A stretch of DNA of 64,000 nucleotides from Halomonas sp. M20 (GTDB taxonomy: Bacteria > Pseudomonadota > Gammaproteobacteria > Pseudomonadales > Halomonadaceae), in NCBI RefSeq assembly GCF_020622265.1, contig NZ_JACNMQ010000004.1, positions 62,001-126,000 of the forward strand, read 5' to 3'. The position numbers and the translations under genes were made by a program. Below are positions 1 through 7,610 of the stretch, one piece after another; the stretch's first letter is position 1; each line of letters starts with the position of its first letter. The notes beneath the pieces are model-generated. The model was not told where the DNA came from. It was given only the letters and a program-made list of their open reading frames with translations, and made no database searches.

Positions 1-1372
1 CAATGTCCAACGCGTGGCGTAAATTCTTCTCCATTTCAGGTCCCAGCAGCAGACCCAGGATGATCGGTACCAGCGGAATCTCCAGCTTGCGCAGGAAATA
101 GCCCCCTACACCGAAAGCGACCATGAAATAAAGGTCGAACGCGGAATTGCTGATCGAATAGATACCCACGAAGGCCACCATGGTGACAATGGGCAGCAAA
201 TACATCGGCGGCACGGAGAGCAGCTTGACGAAGATACCCACCATGGGAATGTTCAGCAGCAACAACAGGAAATTACCGATTAGAAGCGCCGCAATCACGC
301 CCCAGACGATATCCGCGTTCTGGGTGAACATCAGCGGCCCAGGGGTAATGTTCAACGAGATCAACAGCGCCAGCAGCACCGCCGTGGTACCGCTGCCCGG
401 CACGCCAAGCGTCAACATGGGCACCAGCGCCCCGGACGATGCACCGTTGTTGCCGGCTTCAGGTGCCGCCACCCCGCGGGGGTCGCCCTCGCCAAAGTGT
501 CCTTTCTTGCCCAGTATCTTCTTTTCCAGGGTATAGCTGATGAAGCTGCCCAGGGACGCGCCTGCCCCTGGCAAGACGCCGGCGATGAACCCCAGCACGC
601 CTCCGCGAAAGGAGGTTGGCAGTATGGCTACGATATCCCGCCAGGAGAGCTTGAGCTTGTTGACCATCATGGCCGGCTTGCCGCCCCCGGCGCGCTCCTC
701 GATAAAGAACAATAGTTCGGAAATGGCGAACAGACCGACGATGGCGATGATGAAATCGATGCCTTCATAAAGCTCGAGGATGCCGAAGGTGTAGCGCTGG
801 GTGCCCGTATTGTCGATACCCACGGTGGCAATCATCAGGCCGATGGCCGCCGCCATGATTGTCTTGACCGGGTTCTTGCCGGTAATACCACCCAGGGTGG
901 CAAAGGCCAGCACGAACAGAGCGAAATATTCCGCTGCGCCGAAGGTCAGGGCGAACCTGGCCAGCAGCGGTGCCAGAAGGATCAGACCGATGGTGGCAAT
1001 CAAGCTCCCCATGAAAGAGGCCACGGCGGAAATGGCCAGGGCTTCCGCCGCCTTACCCTTCTGCGCCATCGGGTAGCCATCGAGACAGGTCATCATGGCC
1101 GGCTCATCGCCGGGAATGTTCAGCAGGATCGACGAGATGCGTCCGCCGTACATGGCACCCGCATAGACCGCCGTCAGCATGATGAGAGCGGTATCCGGCT
1201 GCAATCCCAGAGAGAACGCCAAGGGGATCAGAATCGCCACCCCATTGGCGGGTCCCAGACCTGGCAATGCGCCGATTAGGGTGCCGAGAAACGCCCCCAG
1301 CAGCGCGAACATCAGGTTATGCGGCTGCAGCGCGACGCCGAACCCATCGATCAAATAATTGAGGGTTTCCAT
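1..1372 (-). CDS. tctA: Tripartite tricarboxylate transporter large permease TctA (partial, runs off left edge)
   Basis: This is the large, roughly twelve-helix membrane subunit of a TTT (TctABC) transporter, which imports citrate or other carboxylates using the cation gradient. Reading the minus strand from ATG at 1372 gives METLNYLIDGFGVALQP, then GALPGLGPANG near residue 35 and AMYGGRISSILLNIPGDEP near residue 75, which are hallmark TctA sequences. About 457 codons are visible; the usual length is near 500, so only the C-terminus is missing beyond position 1. The start codon shares one base with the tctB stop (TGATG), so translation is probably coupled. The family is certain; the substrate cannot be read from the sequence. 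Confidence 0.95.
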   Translation of the reverse strand, partial: METLNYLIDGFGVALQPHNLMFALLGAFLGTLIGALPGLGPANGVAILIPLAFSLGLQPDTALIMLTAVYAGAMYGGRISSILLNIPGDEPAMMTCLDGYPMAQKGKAAEALAISAVASFMGSLIATIGLILLAPLLARFALTFGAAEYFALFVLAFATLGGITGKNPVKTIMAAAIGLMIATVGIDNTGTQRYTFGILELYEGIDFIIAIVGLFAISELLFFIEERAGGGKPAMMVNKLKLSWRDIVAILPTSFRGGVLGFIAGVLPGAGASLGSFISYTLEKKILGKKGHFGEGDPRGVAAPEAGNNGASSGALVPMLTLGVPGSGTTAVLLALLISLNITPGPLMFTQNADIVWGVIAALLIGNFLLLLLNIPMVGIFVKLLSVPPMYLLPIVTMVAFVGIYSISNSAFDLYFMVAFGVGGYFLRKLEIPLVPIILGLLLGPEMEKNLRHALDI

Positions 1373-1824
1373 CAATTTGTCTCCAGCACGCTTAGCAATC
1401 CCCAGGGCAGCGGCAGATCCAACGCATAGGTGAACAGCAGGAATACCACCACCCCTGCGATGAGTCCGGTGAGATATGCCCGCAGCACTGCCGCCCCCAT
1501 GCGCCAGCACAGGGTGCCCACCGCCAGGGTCGTGGCGATGACGAACCCCAGGGGTTGTAGCAACAGCGTATAGGCGATCAGCACGGCAACGGCAATCACC
1601 AGCTCCAGCCATATGCGACCCGGCGGCCAGGCATTATCCGGGTCCGGCTTCACGATCAGGTAAAGACTGGTCAGCGCCAGCACCGCCGCCAACAGAAATG
1701 GAAACGTTTCGGGGCCGACAGCCTCGGCCCCGCCAAACGGTTCTGGAAACTGAGTGGCGCCCCAGCCGTATGCAACGGCCAGGACGAGCATCAGTATGCC
1801 AAAGACACGATCGTTGAGTGCCAT
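1372..1824 (-). CDS. tctB: Tripartite tricarboxylate transporter small permease TctB
   Basis: This 150-residue protein is the small membrane subunit that pairs with TctA. It has four hydrophobic segments (about residues 8-24, 40-58, 72-100 and 115-137), the expected topology and length for TctB. It contains FGGAEAVGPETFP near residue 30, matching the conserved N-terminal GPxxFP pattern of the family. Its ATG at 1824 overlaps the tctC stop as TAATG, and its own stop overlaps tctA as TGATG, so all three genes form one tightly coupled operon in the order tctC-tctB-tctA. Confidence 0.93.
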   Translation of the reverse strand: MALNDRVFGILMLVLAVAYGWGATQFPEPFGGAEAVGPETFPFLLAAVLALTSLYLIVKPDPDNAWPPGRIWLELVIAVAVLIAYTLLLQPLGFVIATTLAVGTLCWRMGAAVLRAYLTGLIAGVVVFLLFTYALDLPLPWGLLSVLETN

Positions 1825-2810
1825 TATTGAATCAGCCCGATATCCTTGGAGAGGGTTTCGATGTCATCGATCTGCCGCTTGACGAACTCTTCGAATTCAT
1901 CGGCGCTCTTGTGGAAGGGCATCAGACCATTCTGCGTCATGACCTGTTTCCACTCTTCGCTTTCATAAATGGTGTCCATGGCGTCGACCCAATACTGCTT
2001 GGCCTCGTCGGAGATATCCGCCGGCATGTAGAAGCCACGCCAGTTAGGGCCGACCGCATCGATGCCCTGCTCCTTGGCGGTGGGTATGTCGGAGAACTCG
2101 CCCGGCAGACGCTCCTCGGCAAGTACCGCCAGCACGCGTAGATCGCCGGATTCCATGAAGCCTTGGGCTTCGGTGATATCACCTGTGAAGGCGTCCACAT
2201 GACCGCCCACCACCTGGGTCATGGCTTCACCGCCGTTGTTATAGGACAGGTAAGGAATGCGTGGCAGGTTCTCGACCCCGGCATCCTGGGCCGCAATCAA
2301 TACTTTGAGATGGTCCCAGCCGCCCTTGGCGCTGCCGCCGGCGAACTTCACCGCCCGGGGGTCTTGCTTGAGCGCGTCCATCAATGTCGGCAGATCCTGA
2401 TACTCGGAATCCTTGGACACAGCGATGATGCCATAGTCCGCTCCCAGCGCTCCGATCCAGTTGACCATGTCCGCGTCCAAACCCTGGAACTGGCCCTGGG
2501 CCAGACGGGTAGTCGTGGCGGTAGAGGCTGCAACCAGCAGCTGCTCGTCGCCGGCACGCTTGCTCACCGTATGGGCATAGGCGACACCACCACCGGCGCC
2601 GGCCATGTTGATGGTCTGCACGCTGCGCGGTACCAGATCGATTTCCTCGAGTACCTTGCCCACGCTCCGACAGGTAAAGTCCCAGCCGCCACCCGGGTCT
2701 GCAGGCGCCAGGCACTCCACCTTGCCGGAGGGCTCGAAAGCCATGACCATACTGCTACCCAAGGTCAGCGTCACCGCAGCAAGTAGTTTGATGGGTGCTT
2801 TCATCGTCAT
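1824..2810 (-). CDS. tctC: Tripartite tricarboxylate transporter substrate-binding protein TctC
   Basis: This is the periplasmic solute receptor of the TTT system, 328 residues, starting with a clear signal peptide (MTMKAPIKLLAAVTLTLGSS, cleavage probably after VMA near residue 24). The mature part opens with KVECLAPADPGGGWDFTCR, the typical Bug/TctC opening in which PADPGGGWD forms part of the carboxylate-binding loop. The C-terminal half contains VGPNWRGFYMP, also usual for the family. It is the first gene of tctCBA, and a palindrome lies upstream (2895-2912). Bug-family receptors bind diverse carboxylates, so citrate is only a default guess. Confidence 0.94.
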   Translation of the reverse strand: MTMKAPIKLLAAVTLTLGSSMVMAFEPSGKVECLAPADPGGGWDFTCRSVGKVLEEIDLVPRSVQTINMAGAGGGVAYAHTVSKRAGDEQLLVAASTATTTRLAQGQFQGLDADMVNWIGALGADYGIIAVSKDSEYQDLPTLMDALKQDPRAVKFAGGSAKGGWDHLKVLIAAQDAGVENLPRIPYLSYNNGGEAMTQVVGGHVDAFTGDITEAQGFMESGDLRVLAVLAEERLPGEFSDIPTAKEQGIDAVGPNWRGFYMPADISDEAKQYWVDAMDTIYESEEWKQVMTQNGLMPFHKSADEFEEFVKRQIDDIETLSKDIGLIQ

Positions 2811-2894
2811 TGTTGTTTCCCTTTCCTGTGGAGATGGATCAATCGACTCGAAACGAATGGCGAATCGCCGGACTTGCCATTCACCTAGACGTTA

Positions 2895-2912
2895 CCTTAC
2901 AATTCTGTAAGG
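2895..2912. promoter_or_regulatory. Inverted repeat upstream of tctC, candidate operator
   Basis: CCTTACA and TGTAAGG form a perfect 7-bp inverted repeat separated by ATTC. It lies about 85 bp upstream of the tctC start and about 130 bp upstream of the divergent IclR gene. The position fits a site for that IclR regulator or for the response regulator encoded downstream of it; the sequence alone does not decide between them. Confidence 0.45.
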
Positions 2913-3043
2913 AAGAACGCCGTTCCTCTGAATAGAAAGCTAGGCATCTTGAGAGGTGGCGTCAACGTTTATTGGCGTCGCTGCGACCAAAGTAGTGTAT
3001 CGGTGACGGCATCCCCCACTCCTGCACGAGGCACACTGAAAGC

Positions 3044-3658
3044 ATGGCACAAGACCGCGTAGAGGCCGTGGAACGGGCATTGACCATACTCGAAGCATTC
3101 GACTCCTCCATGGAGAGCTTCACGCTTGCCGAACTGGCGAATGCCACGGGCTTCTACAAGAGCACGTTGTTACGCCTGTTGAGCTCACTAGAGCGCTTCG
3201 ATTACGTGCAGCGCGGCAGCGATGGACGCTATCGCCTGGGGTCGACACCATTGCGCCTGGCCCGTCGGCACCTGCCTAGCAGGCAGCTCGAGGTCAGTAT
3301 CCAGCCCGTGCTCGATCGCCTGGCCGGCGTCAGCGGCGAAACCGCCAGCCTGATCGAGATCGACGATGAAAACGCCGAATGCCGCCTGGTAACGACCCCG
3401 GATGCGGCCCTGCATCATGCACTACGTCCCGGGCAGCGCTGGCCTGCGCCCCAGGGCAGCCCTATACTGGATTTCATTGGCGGTGTCATGGTCTGCCAGC
3501 GCTTGACGACAGCGGATTCGGGAACACTCTGGCTCGCCCTCTCCGGGCCACGCGGACGCCTCGACCCCACCACCGCCACCGCGTTATTGAACGAAGCAGT
3601 GTCCAGAGTGGCACAGCGGCCGGAGGCTACTAGCCCGTCAGCGATTGCTGCGCCCTGA
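3044..3658 (+). CDS. IclR-family transcriptional regulator, short form
   Basis: A winged helix-turn-helix domain occupies residues 1-70 (VERALTILEAFDSSMESFTL, then TGFYKSTLLRLLSSLE), as in IclR proteins. The effector-binding domain follows but is compressed. At 204 residues the protein is about 50 shorter than most IclR members, and the missing part lies between PAPQGSPILDF (about residue 140) and VSRVAQRPEA. The reading frame is intact. It is divergent from tctCBA and may control it, and it sits 11 bp before a response regulator on the same strand. The shortened ligand domain could mean altered or lost effector sensing. Confidence 0.85.
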   Translation: MAQDRVEAVERALTILEAFDSSMESFTLAELANATGFYKSTLLRLLSSLERFDYVQRGSDGRYRLGSTPLRLARRHLPSRQLEVSIQPVLDRLAGVSGETASLIEIDDENAECRLVTTPDAALHHALRPGQRWPAPQGSPILDFIGGVMVCQRLTTADSGTLWLALSGPRGRLDPTTATALLNEAVSRVAQRPEATSPSAIAAP

Positions 3659-3669
3659 GCGAGACAGCC

Positions 3670-4332
3670 ATGAAGCTACTCTTGATCGAAGACGACGCAC
3701 TGCTCGCCGAGACGCTGGCCGACGTATTGCGCCTCGAGGGCCATCGCGTCACGACTCTCCAGGATGGTCGCGAGGCTCGTCAGCAACTGTCCCACGCCGA
3801 TCATGGTCAGGACTTGATTCTGCTCGACCTCAACCTGCCGCACTGCAGCGGCTTGGAGGTGCTTGCCGCCCTGCGCCAGTGCGACGCAAAAACGCCGGCG
3901 TTGATCCTTACTGCCCGCGGCGCCATCGAGGATCGCGTGAAGGGGCTCGACCTGGGCGCCGACGACTACCTTGCCAAGCCTTTTGCCCTGGATGAACTGG
4001 AAGCCCGGGTGCGTGCGCTGCTGCGCCGCCAGGCACGCGATGCCAGCTTGCAGATCGGCACGCTGAACTTCGATAGTCTCGCCCAGCGTTTTACGCTTGG
4101 CGGTGAATACCTCAATCTACCGCCCCGAGAGCAGCGCTTGCTCGCCTGCCTGATGCGCCACACCGGCGAGCCGGTGGACAAGGTTCGCTTGGCCTCCGAA
4201 GCCTTTGCCGGCGAATCTCTAGGAGACAACGCCATCGAGGTCTACGTGCATCGCCTGCGGCGCCGATTGGCCAACAGCGATGTCACCTTGCATACCGTAC
4301 GCGGTCTGGGCTATCAGCTGGTGTCATCGTGA
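3670..4332 (+). CDS. OmpR/PhoB-family response regulator, TctD-like
   Basis: This 220-residue cytoplasmic DNA-binding regulator has a receiver domain (residues 1-115) with the acidic pair E7/D8-D9, phospho-acceptor D53 in LILLDLNLP, and K103 in DDYLAKPF. A winged-helix trans_reg_C domain follows (about 125-218, ending VRGLGYQLV). It overlaps the downstream kinase gene by GTGA. The neighbouring tctCBA operon makes it a likely TctD-type activator of tricarboxylate uptake, by analogy with enterobacterial TctD/TctE; this link is inferred from context. Confidence 0.9.
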   Translation: MKLLLIEDDALLAETLADVLRLEGHRVTTLQDGREARQQLSHADHGQDLILLDLNLPHCSGLEVLAALRQCDAKTPALILTARGAIEDRVKGLDLGADDYLAKPFALDELEARVRALLRRQARDASLQIGTLNFDSLAQRFTLGGEYLNLPPREQRLLACLMRHTGEPVDKVRLASEAFAGESLGDNAIEVYVHRLRRRLANSDVTLHTVRGLGYQLVSS

Positions 4333-5729
4333 CAGCCCGAGACAGTCTCTACCGACGTCTTCTGGCCTGGTTGCTATTGCCTTTGCTGGGCCTGGCGGTA
4401 CTGATATTGTGGCAAGCCTATCTGGGCGCCCGGGACACCGCAGACCGCGCCTTCGATCGATTGCTCGAGGCGGCGTCGCTGGCCATCGCCGAACAGGTCA
4501 AGTGGCAGGACGATCGCCTCTGGCTCGACATGCCGCCGGCGGCTCTGGAAATGCTCGCCACGGATGCCGAAGAACGAGTGTTCTACGCCCTCTATGCCGC
4601 GGAGGACGAGTTCGTCACCGGCAACGCTCATCTACCTGCCCTCGAAGGAGACAGCGCTCCCTTACGCTTTGCAGATGTAGGCTGGCAGAACCAGACGCTG
4701 CGACTGGGCATACGCAATGCTCGGCTCGAGGACTGGAACCAGCGTGAGTATTTTGAGGTACGGGTCGCTCACACCCGGGAAGGCCGCGAAAGACTGGCGT
4801 CATCGCTTTTCCATGGCAGCCTTGTCCGCATCGCCCTGTTGGCCCTGCTGGCCACCAGCGTACTGGTACTCGCCATTCGCTTCGCCCTGGCTCCACTCAC
4901 CCGCTTGCGTCGCGCCATTCGCGCCCGAGATCCTCGCACCCTGGCGCCTCTGAAGCTGTCGTTGCCACGGGAACTCGCAGAACTACGCGAGGCACTCAAC
5001 GAACTGCTGTCACGCATGCGCCGCGTGCGTGCCAACCAGGAACGCTTCATTGGCGATGCTTCCCATCAGTTGCGCACCCCCTTGGCAGGCTTATCGGCGC
5101 GAGCCGAACTGGCCCTGCGCCAGGACGACCCGAGCGTATGGCGAGACTCCCTGTGCGCGATGCAGTCAACCAGCAACAGTGCCGCTCGTCTGGCGGTACA
5201 ACTGCTGTCGCTGACCCGGCTCAACAATCCCGAGGCCACCCCGGAACTCAGACCACTGGATCTTAATCAGATTGCGCGCAGGGCAACGCGCAACGCACTC
5301 CCGGCCTGCCAGCGAGCCGGCATCGACCTTGGCGTCGAGGTGCCGGAAAATGCCGTGATCGTTTCGGGAATCGACTGGCAACTGGAAGAAGCTCTGAGCA
5401 ATCTCATCGACAACGCGCGACGATATGGCAGTCAGCATGACGAACGACACCAGGAGGCTCCACGCATCACCGTTCGAGTGCAAACCGCCCCGCCGATACT
5501 CGCGGTCGAGGACAACGGGCCCGGGATCCCGCCTCACCTACACCTGAGGGTGCTGCGTCCCTTTTACAGAGGTCAGCACAGTGACCGGCTATCCAGCGAG
5601 GGGTCGGGCCTGGGTCTGGCCATCGTCGAGGGTATTGCCCGCAGCCACGGCGCGCGCCTGAGTCTTGAAGAGGCTGGTTCGGGGCATGGACTGAATGCGG
5701 TCATACGCTTTCCGGAGACGCCATCATGA
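4329..5729 (+). CDS. Sensor histidine kinase, TctE-like
   Basis: This inner-membrane kinase has 466 residues and starts with GTG overlapping the response regulator stop. Two transmembrane segments (about 11-31 and 167-188) flank a periplasmic sensor of about 135 residues (TctE N-terminal type). The HAMP-like linker is followed by the phospho-acceptor H246 in DASHQLRTPLAGL, then the N box NLIDNARRYG, G1 box DNGPGIP and G2 box GSGLGLAI of the ATP-binding domain. It presumably phosphorylates the response regulator immediately upstream. Its stop overlaps the next gene as ATGA, so regulator, kinase and periplasmic protein should be made together. Confidence 0.9.
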   Translation: MTARDSLYRRLLAWLLLPLLGLAVLILWQAYLGARDTADRAFDRLLEAASLAIAEQVKWQDDRLWLDMPPAALEMLATDAEERVFYALYAAEDEFVTGNAHLPALEGDSAPLRFADVGWQNQTLRLGIRNARLEDWNQREYFEVRVAHTREGRERLASSLFHGSLVRIALLALLATSVLVLAIRFALAPLTRLRRAIRARDPRTLAPLKLSLPRELAELREALNELLSRMRRVRANQERFIGDASHQLRTPLAGLSARAELALRQDDPSVWRDSLCAMQSTSNSAARLAVQLLSLTRLNNPEATPELRPLDLNQIARRATRNALPACQRAGIDLGVEVPENAVIVSGIDWQLEEALSNLIDNARRYGSQHDERHQEAPRITVRVQTAPPILAVEDNGPGIPPHLHLRVLRPFYRGQHSDRLSSEGSGLGLAIVEGIARSHGARLSLEEAGSGHGLNAVIRFPETPS

Positions 5730-6841
5730 ATGTTGGATGGCGAATGGCCCTCTCATGGCTTTGCTTGGTGTTGCTGTCGCAGCCAAGCATGGCGCAGACA
5801 CTGCATTACCCTGCCGAACCAGAACGCGCCAATGCACCTCACCTGCTGATTCATGGCGCCCTGGACCCACCGCTGATCGCACCGGTGCTGGAGGACTTCC
5901 ATCGCCGCCAGCCCCACATCGACCTGACCTATCGCAATCTCACCACCCTCGAGATCCATCGCACCTTCCTGGCCGACGAGGGTGAAAGGAGTGCCGACGT
6001 GGTGATGTCTTCGGCCATGCCCTGGCAGTATCAGCTGGCCAACCACGGCTATGCCCGAGCCCTGGACGGCCAGGCAGCCCGGAATTGGCCTCAGTGGGCG
6101 CGCTGGCGGCGTGAATTGTTCGGCATCACCTTCGAGCCGGTGGTGATCGTTTACCGCAGGGAGCTGGCCGAGCGTTTCGGCAAGATGACCGATCACGGCG
6201 ACCTGCTTCGGCTGCTCGAGAATGAGCGCGACGCCCTGCAAGGTCGTGTAGTGACCTACGATCCGGCACTCAGCGGTGCCGGTTATACCTATGCCGTCGA
6301 GGAGGCTCGCCTATCGCCCCGCTACTGGGAGCTGGTCGCCGCCCTTGGCGGCGTACAGGCCGATCTCGTGGGCACCACCGGCGAAATGCTGAAAGGATTG
6401 GCGTCGGGACGCTATCTCATCGGCTACAATCTGCTCGGCAGCTACGCTCAGGATTTCGTTCAAACGCACCCGGAGCTGGAAATCGTCGTGCCGGACGACT
6501 ATGCGCTGATCATGCAACGGCTGGTATTCCTGTCACGCTCGGCAAACAACCGTGAGCAAGGGCAACGCTTTCTCGACTACCTGCTCAGTGAGGCGGGACA
6601 ACGGGTAATCGGCGAACAAACGCCCTTGGGGGCCGTGCACCCGGCCTTCGAAGGCCCGGGCAGTGCAGCGGCACTACGCGAGCGCCTGGGCGAAGCGTTG
6701 CGGCCGATTCGCCTCGGGCCGGGGTTGCTGGCGACACTCGATCACCTCAAGCGCGAAGCGCTGCTGGACCGATGGGAGCGAGAATTTCAGCGCGCCACGC
6801 CAGGCCCCAATCCCCACGCCTACATGAGAGAACACCCATGA
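5726..6841 (+). CDS. Periplasmic binding protein coupled to the sensor kinase, PgtC-like
   Basis: This 371-residue secreted protein has a signal peptide (hydrophobic stretch at residues 6-20, cleavage near SMAQ). It has a family-1 extracellular solute-binding fold resembling iron/phosphonate receptors and PgtC, with ADVVMSSAMPWQYQLANHGYA near residue 90 and GRYLIGYNLLGSYA near 230. No permease or ATPase gene lies near it. It is joined by ATGA overlap to the histidine kinase, a layout like the PgtB/PgtC phosphoglycerate regulatory pair, in which the binding protein acts in sensing. An accessory ligand sensor is therefore the best reading; an orphan ABC receptor is the alternative. Confidence 0.75.
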   Translation: MNVGWRMALSWLCLVLLSQPSMAQTLHYPAEPERANAPHLLIHGALDPPLIAPVLEDFHRRQPHIDLTYRNLTTLEIHRTFLADEGERSADVVMSSAMPWQYQLANHGYARALDGQAARNWPQWARWRRELFGITFEPVVIVYRRELAERFGKMTDHGDLLRLLENERDALQGRVVTYDPALSGAGYTYAVEEARLSPRYWELVAALGGVQADLVGTTGEMLKGLASGRYLIGYNLLGSYAQDFVQTHPELEIVVPDDYALIMQRLVFLSRSANNREQGQRFLDYLLSEAGQRVIGEQTPLGAVHPAFEGPGSAAALRERLGEALRPIRLGPGLLATLDHLKREALLDRWEREFQRATPGPNPHAYMREHP

Positions 6842-7605
6842 TGCGTCTCGACCAGCTACTCGTCGCCCAAGGGCTAGTGCGTTCGCGCACCCGGGCCCAG
6901 CGCCTGATTCGCAATGGGCGGGTGACGCTGAAAAGCGCTCCTGACAAGGCGTTGACGAAACCCAGCGAAAAGCTTCCGGAAGACACGGGGCTTGTGCTGG
7001 GAGAAGATGAGGAAGAGCGTTATGTCTCCCGTGCCGGCCTGAAACTGGAAGCCCTGCTCACCACTCTGGCATTGCGCCTGGAGGGTAAAAGCGTGCTGGA
7101 CGTAGGCCAATCCACCGGCGGATTTACCGACTGCGCCCTGCACCATGGCGCCGTCCATGTCATCGGCATCGAGGTAGGCCACGATCAACTCGATACCGAA
7201 TTACGCCGCGACCCTCGCGTGACATGCCTCGAAGGGCTCAATGCGAGGGCCATGTCCAATGACCCGCGGCTTCTGGCGGCCATCAAGCAACATGCCCCGC
7301 TCGGGATAGCCGTGGCGGTCATGGATGTTTCGTTTATCTCCCAGACGCTGATCCTACCGGAGCTAGGCCGGATGCTAAACCGAGGCGCCGAACTGCTGTC
7401 TCTGGTCAAGCCGCAGTTCGAGGCCGGTCCAGGCCGAGTAGATACTCGCGGCATCGTCAGGGATAGTGCTAGCTATACACAGGTCGAAGAGCGCATCCGC
7501 GCCTGCTGTGCCGGGCACGATTTTGAGGTACTCAGCTGGCGCGACAGCCCGATTCTCGGTGGCGACGGCAATCGCGAATTCCTGTTGCATGCTCGGCACC
7601 GGTGA
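6838..7605 (+). CDS. tlyA: TlyA-family rRNA (cytidine-2'-O)-methyltransferase
   Basis: The protein has about 255 residues, with an N-terminal S4 RNA-binding domain (MRLDQLLVAQGLVRSRTRAQ) followed by an FtsJ-type methyltransferase domain. The SAM-binding motif reads VLDVGQSTGGFTDC (about residue 85; most homologues have GAS rather than GQS). SLVKPQFEAGPG carries the conserved lysine. Proteins of this family methylate ribose in 16S/23S rRNA, and some are called hemolysins for historical reasons. The ATG at 6838 overlaps the previous stop (ATGA), and a second ATG at 6841 is equally possible. An upstream in-frame ATG at 6772 is unlikely because it lies inside the preceding gene. Confidence 0.88.
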   Translation: MMRLDQLLVAQGLVRSRTRAQRLIRNGRVTLKSAPDKALTKPSEKLPEDTGLVLGEDEEERYVSRAGLKLEALLTTLALRLEGKSVLDVGQSTGGFTDCALHHGAVHVIGIEVGHDQLDTELRRDPRVTCLEGLNARAMSNDPRLLAAIKQHAPLGIAVAVMDVSFISQTLILPELGRMLNRGAELLSLVKPQFEAGPGRVDTRGIVRDSASYTQVEERIRACCAGHDFEVLSWRDSPILGGDGNREFLLHARHR

Positions 7606-7610
7606 TCCCC

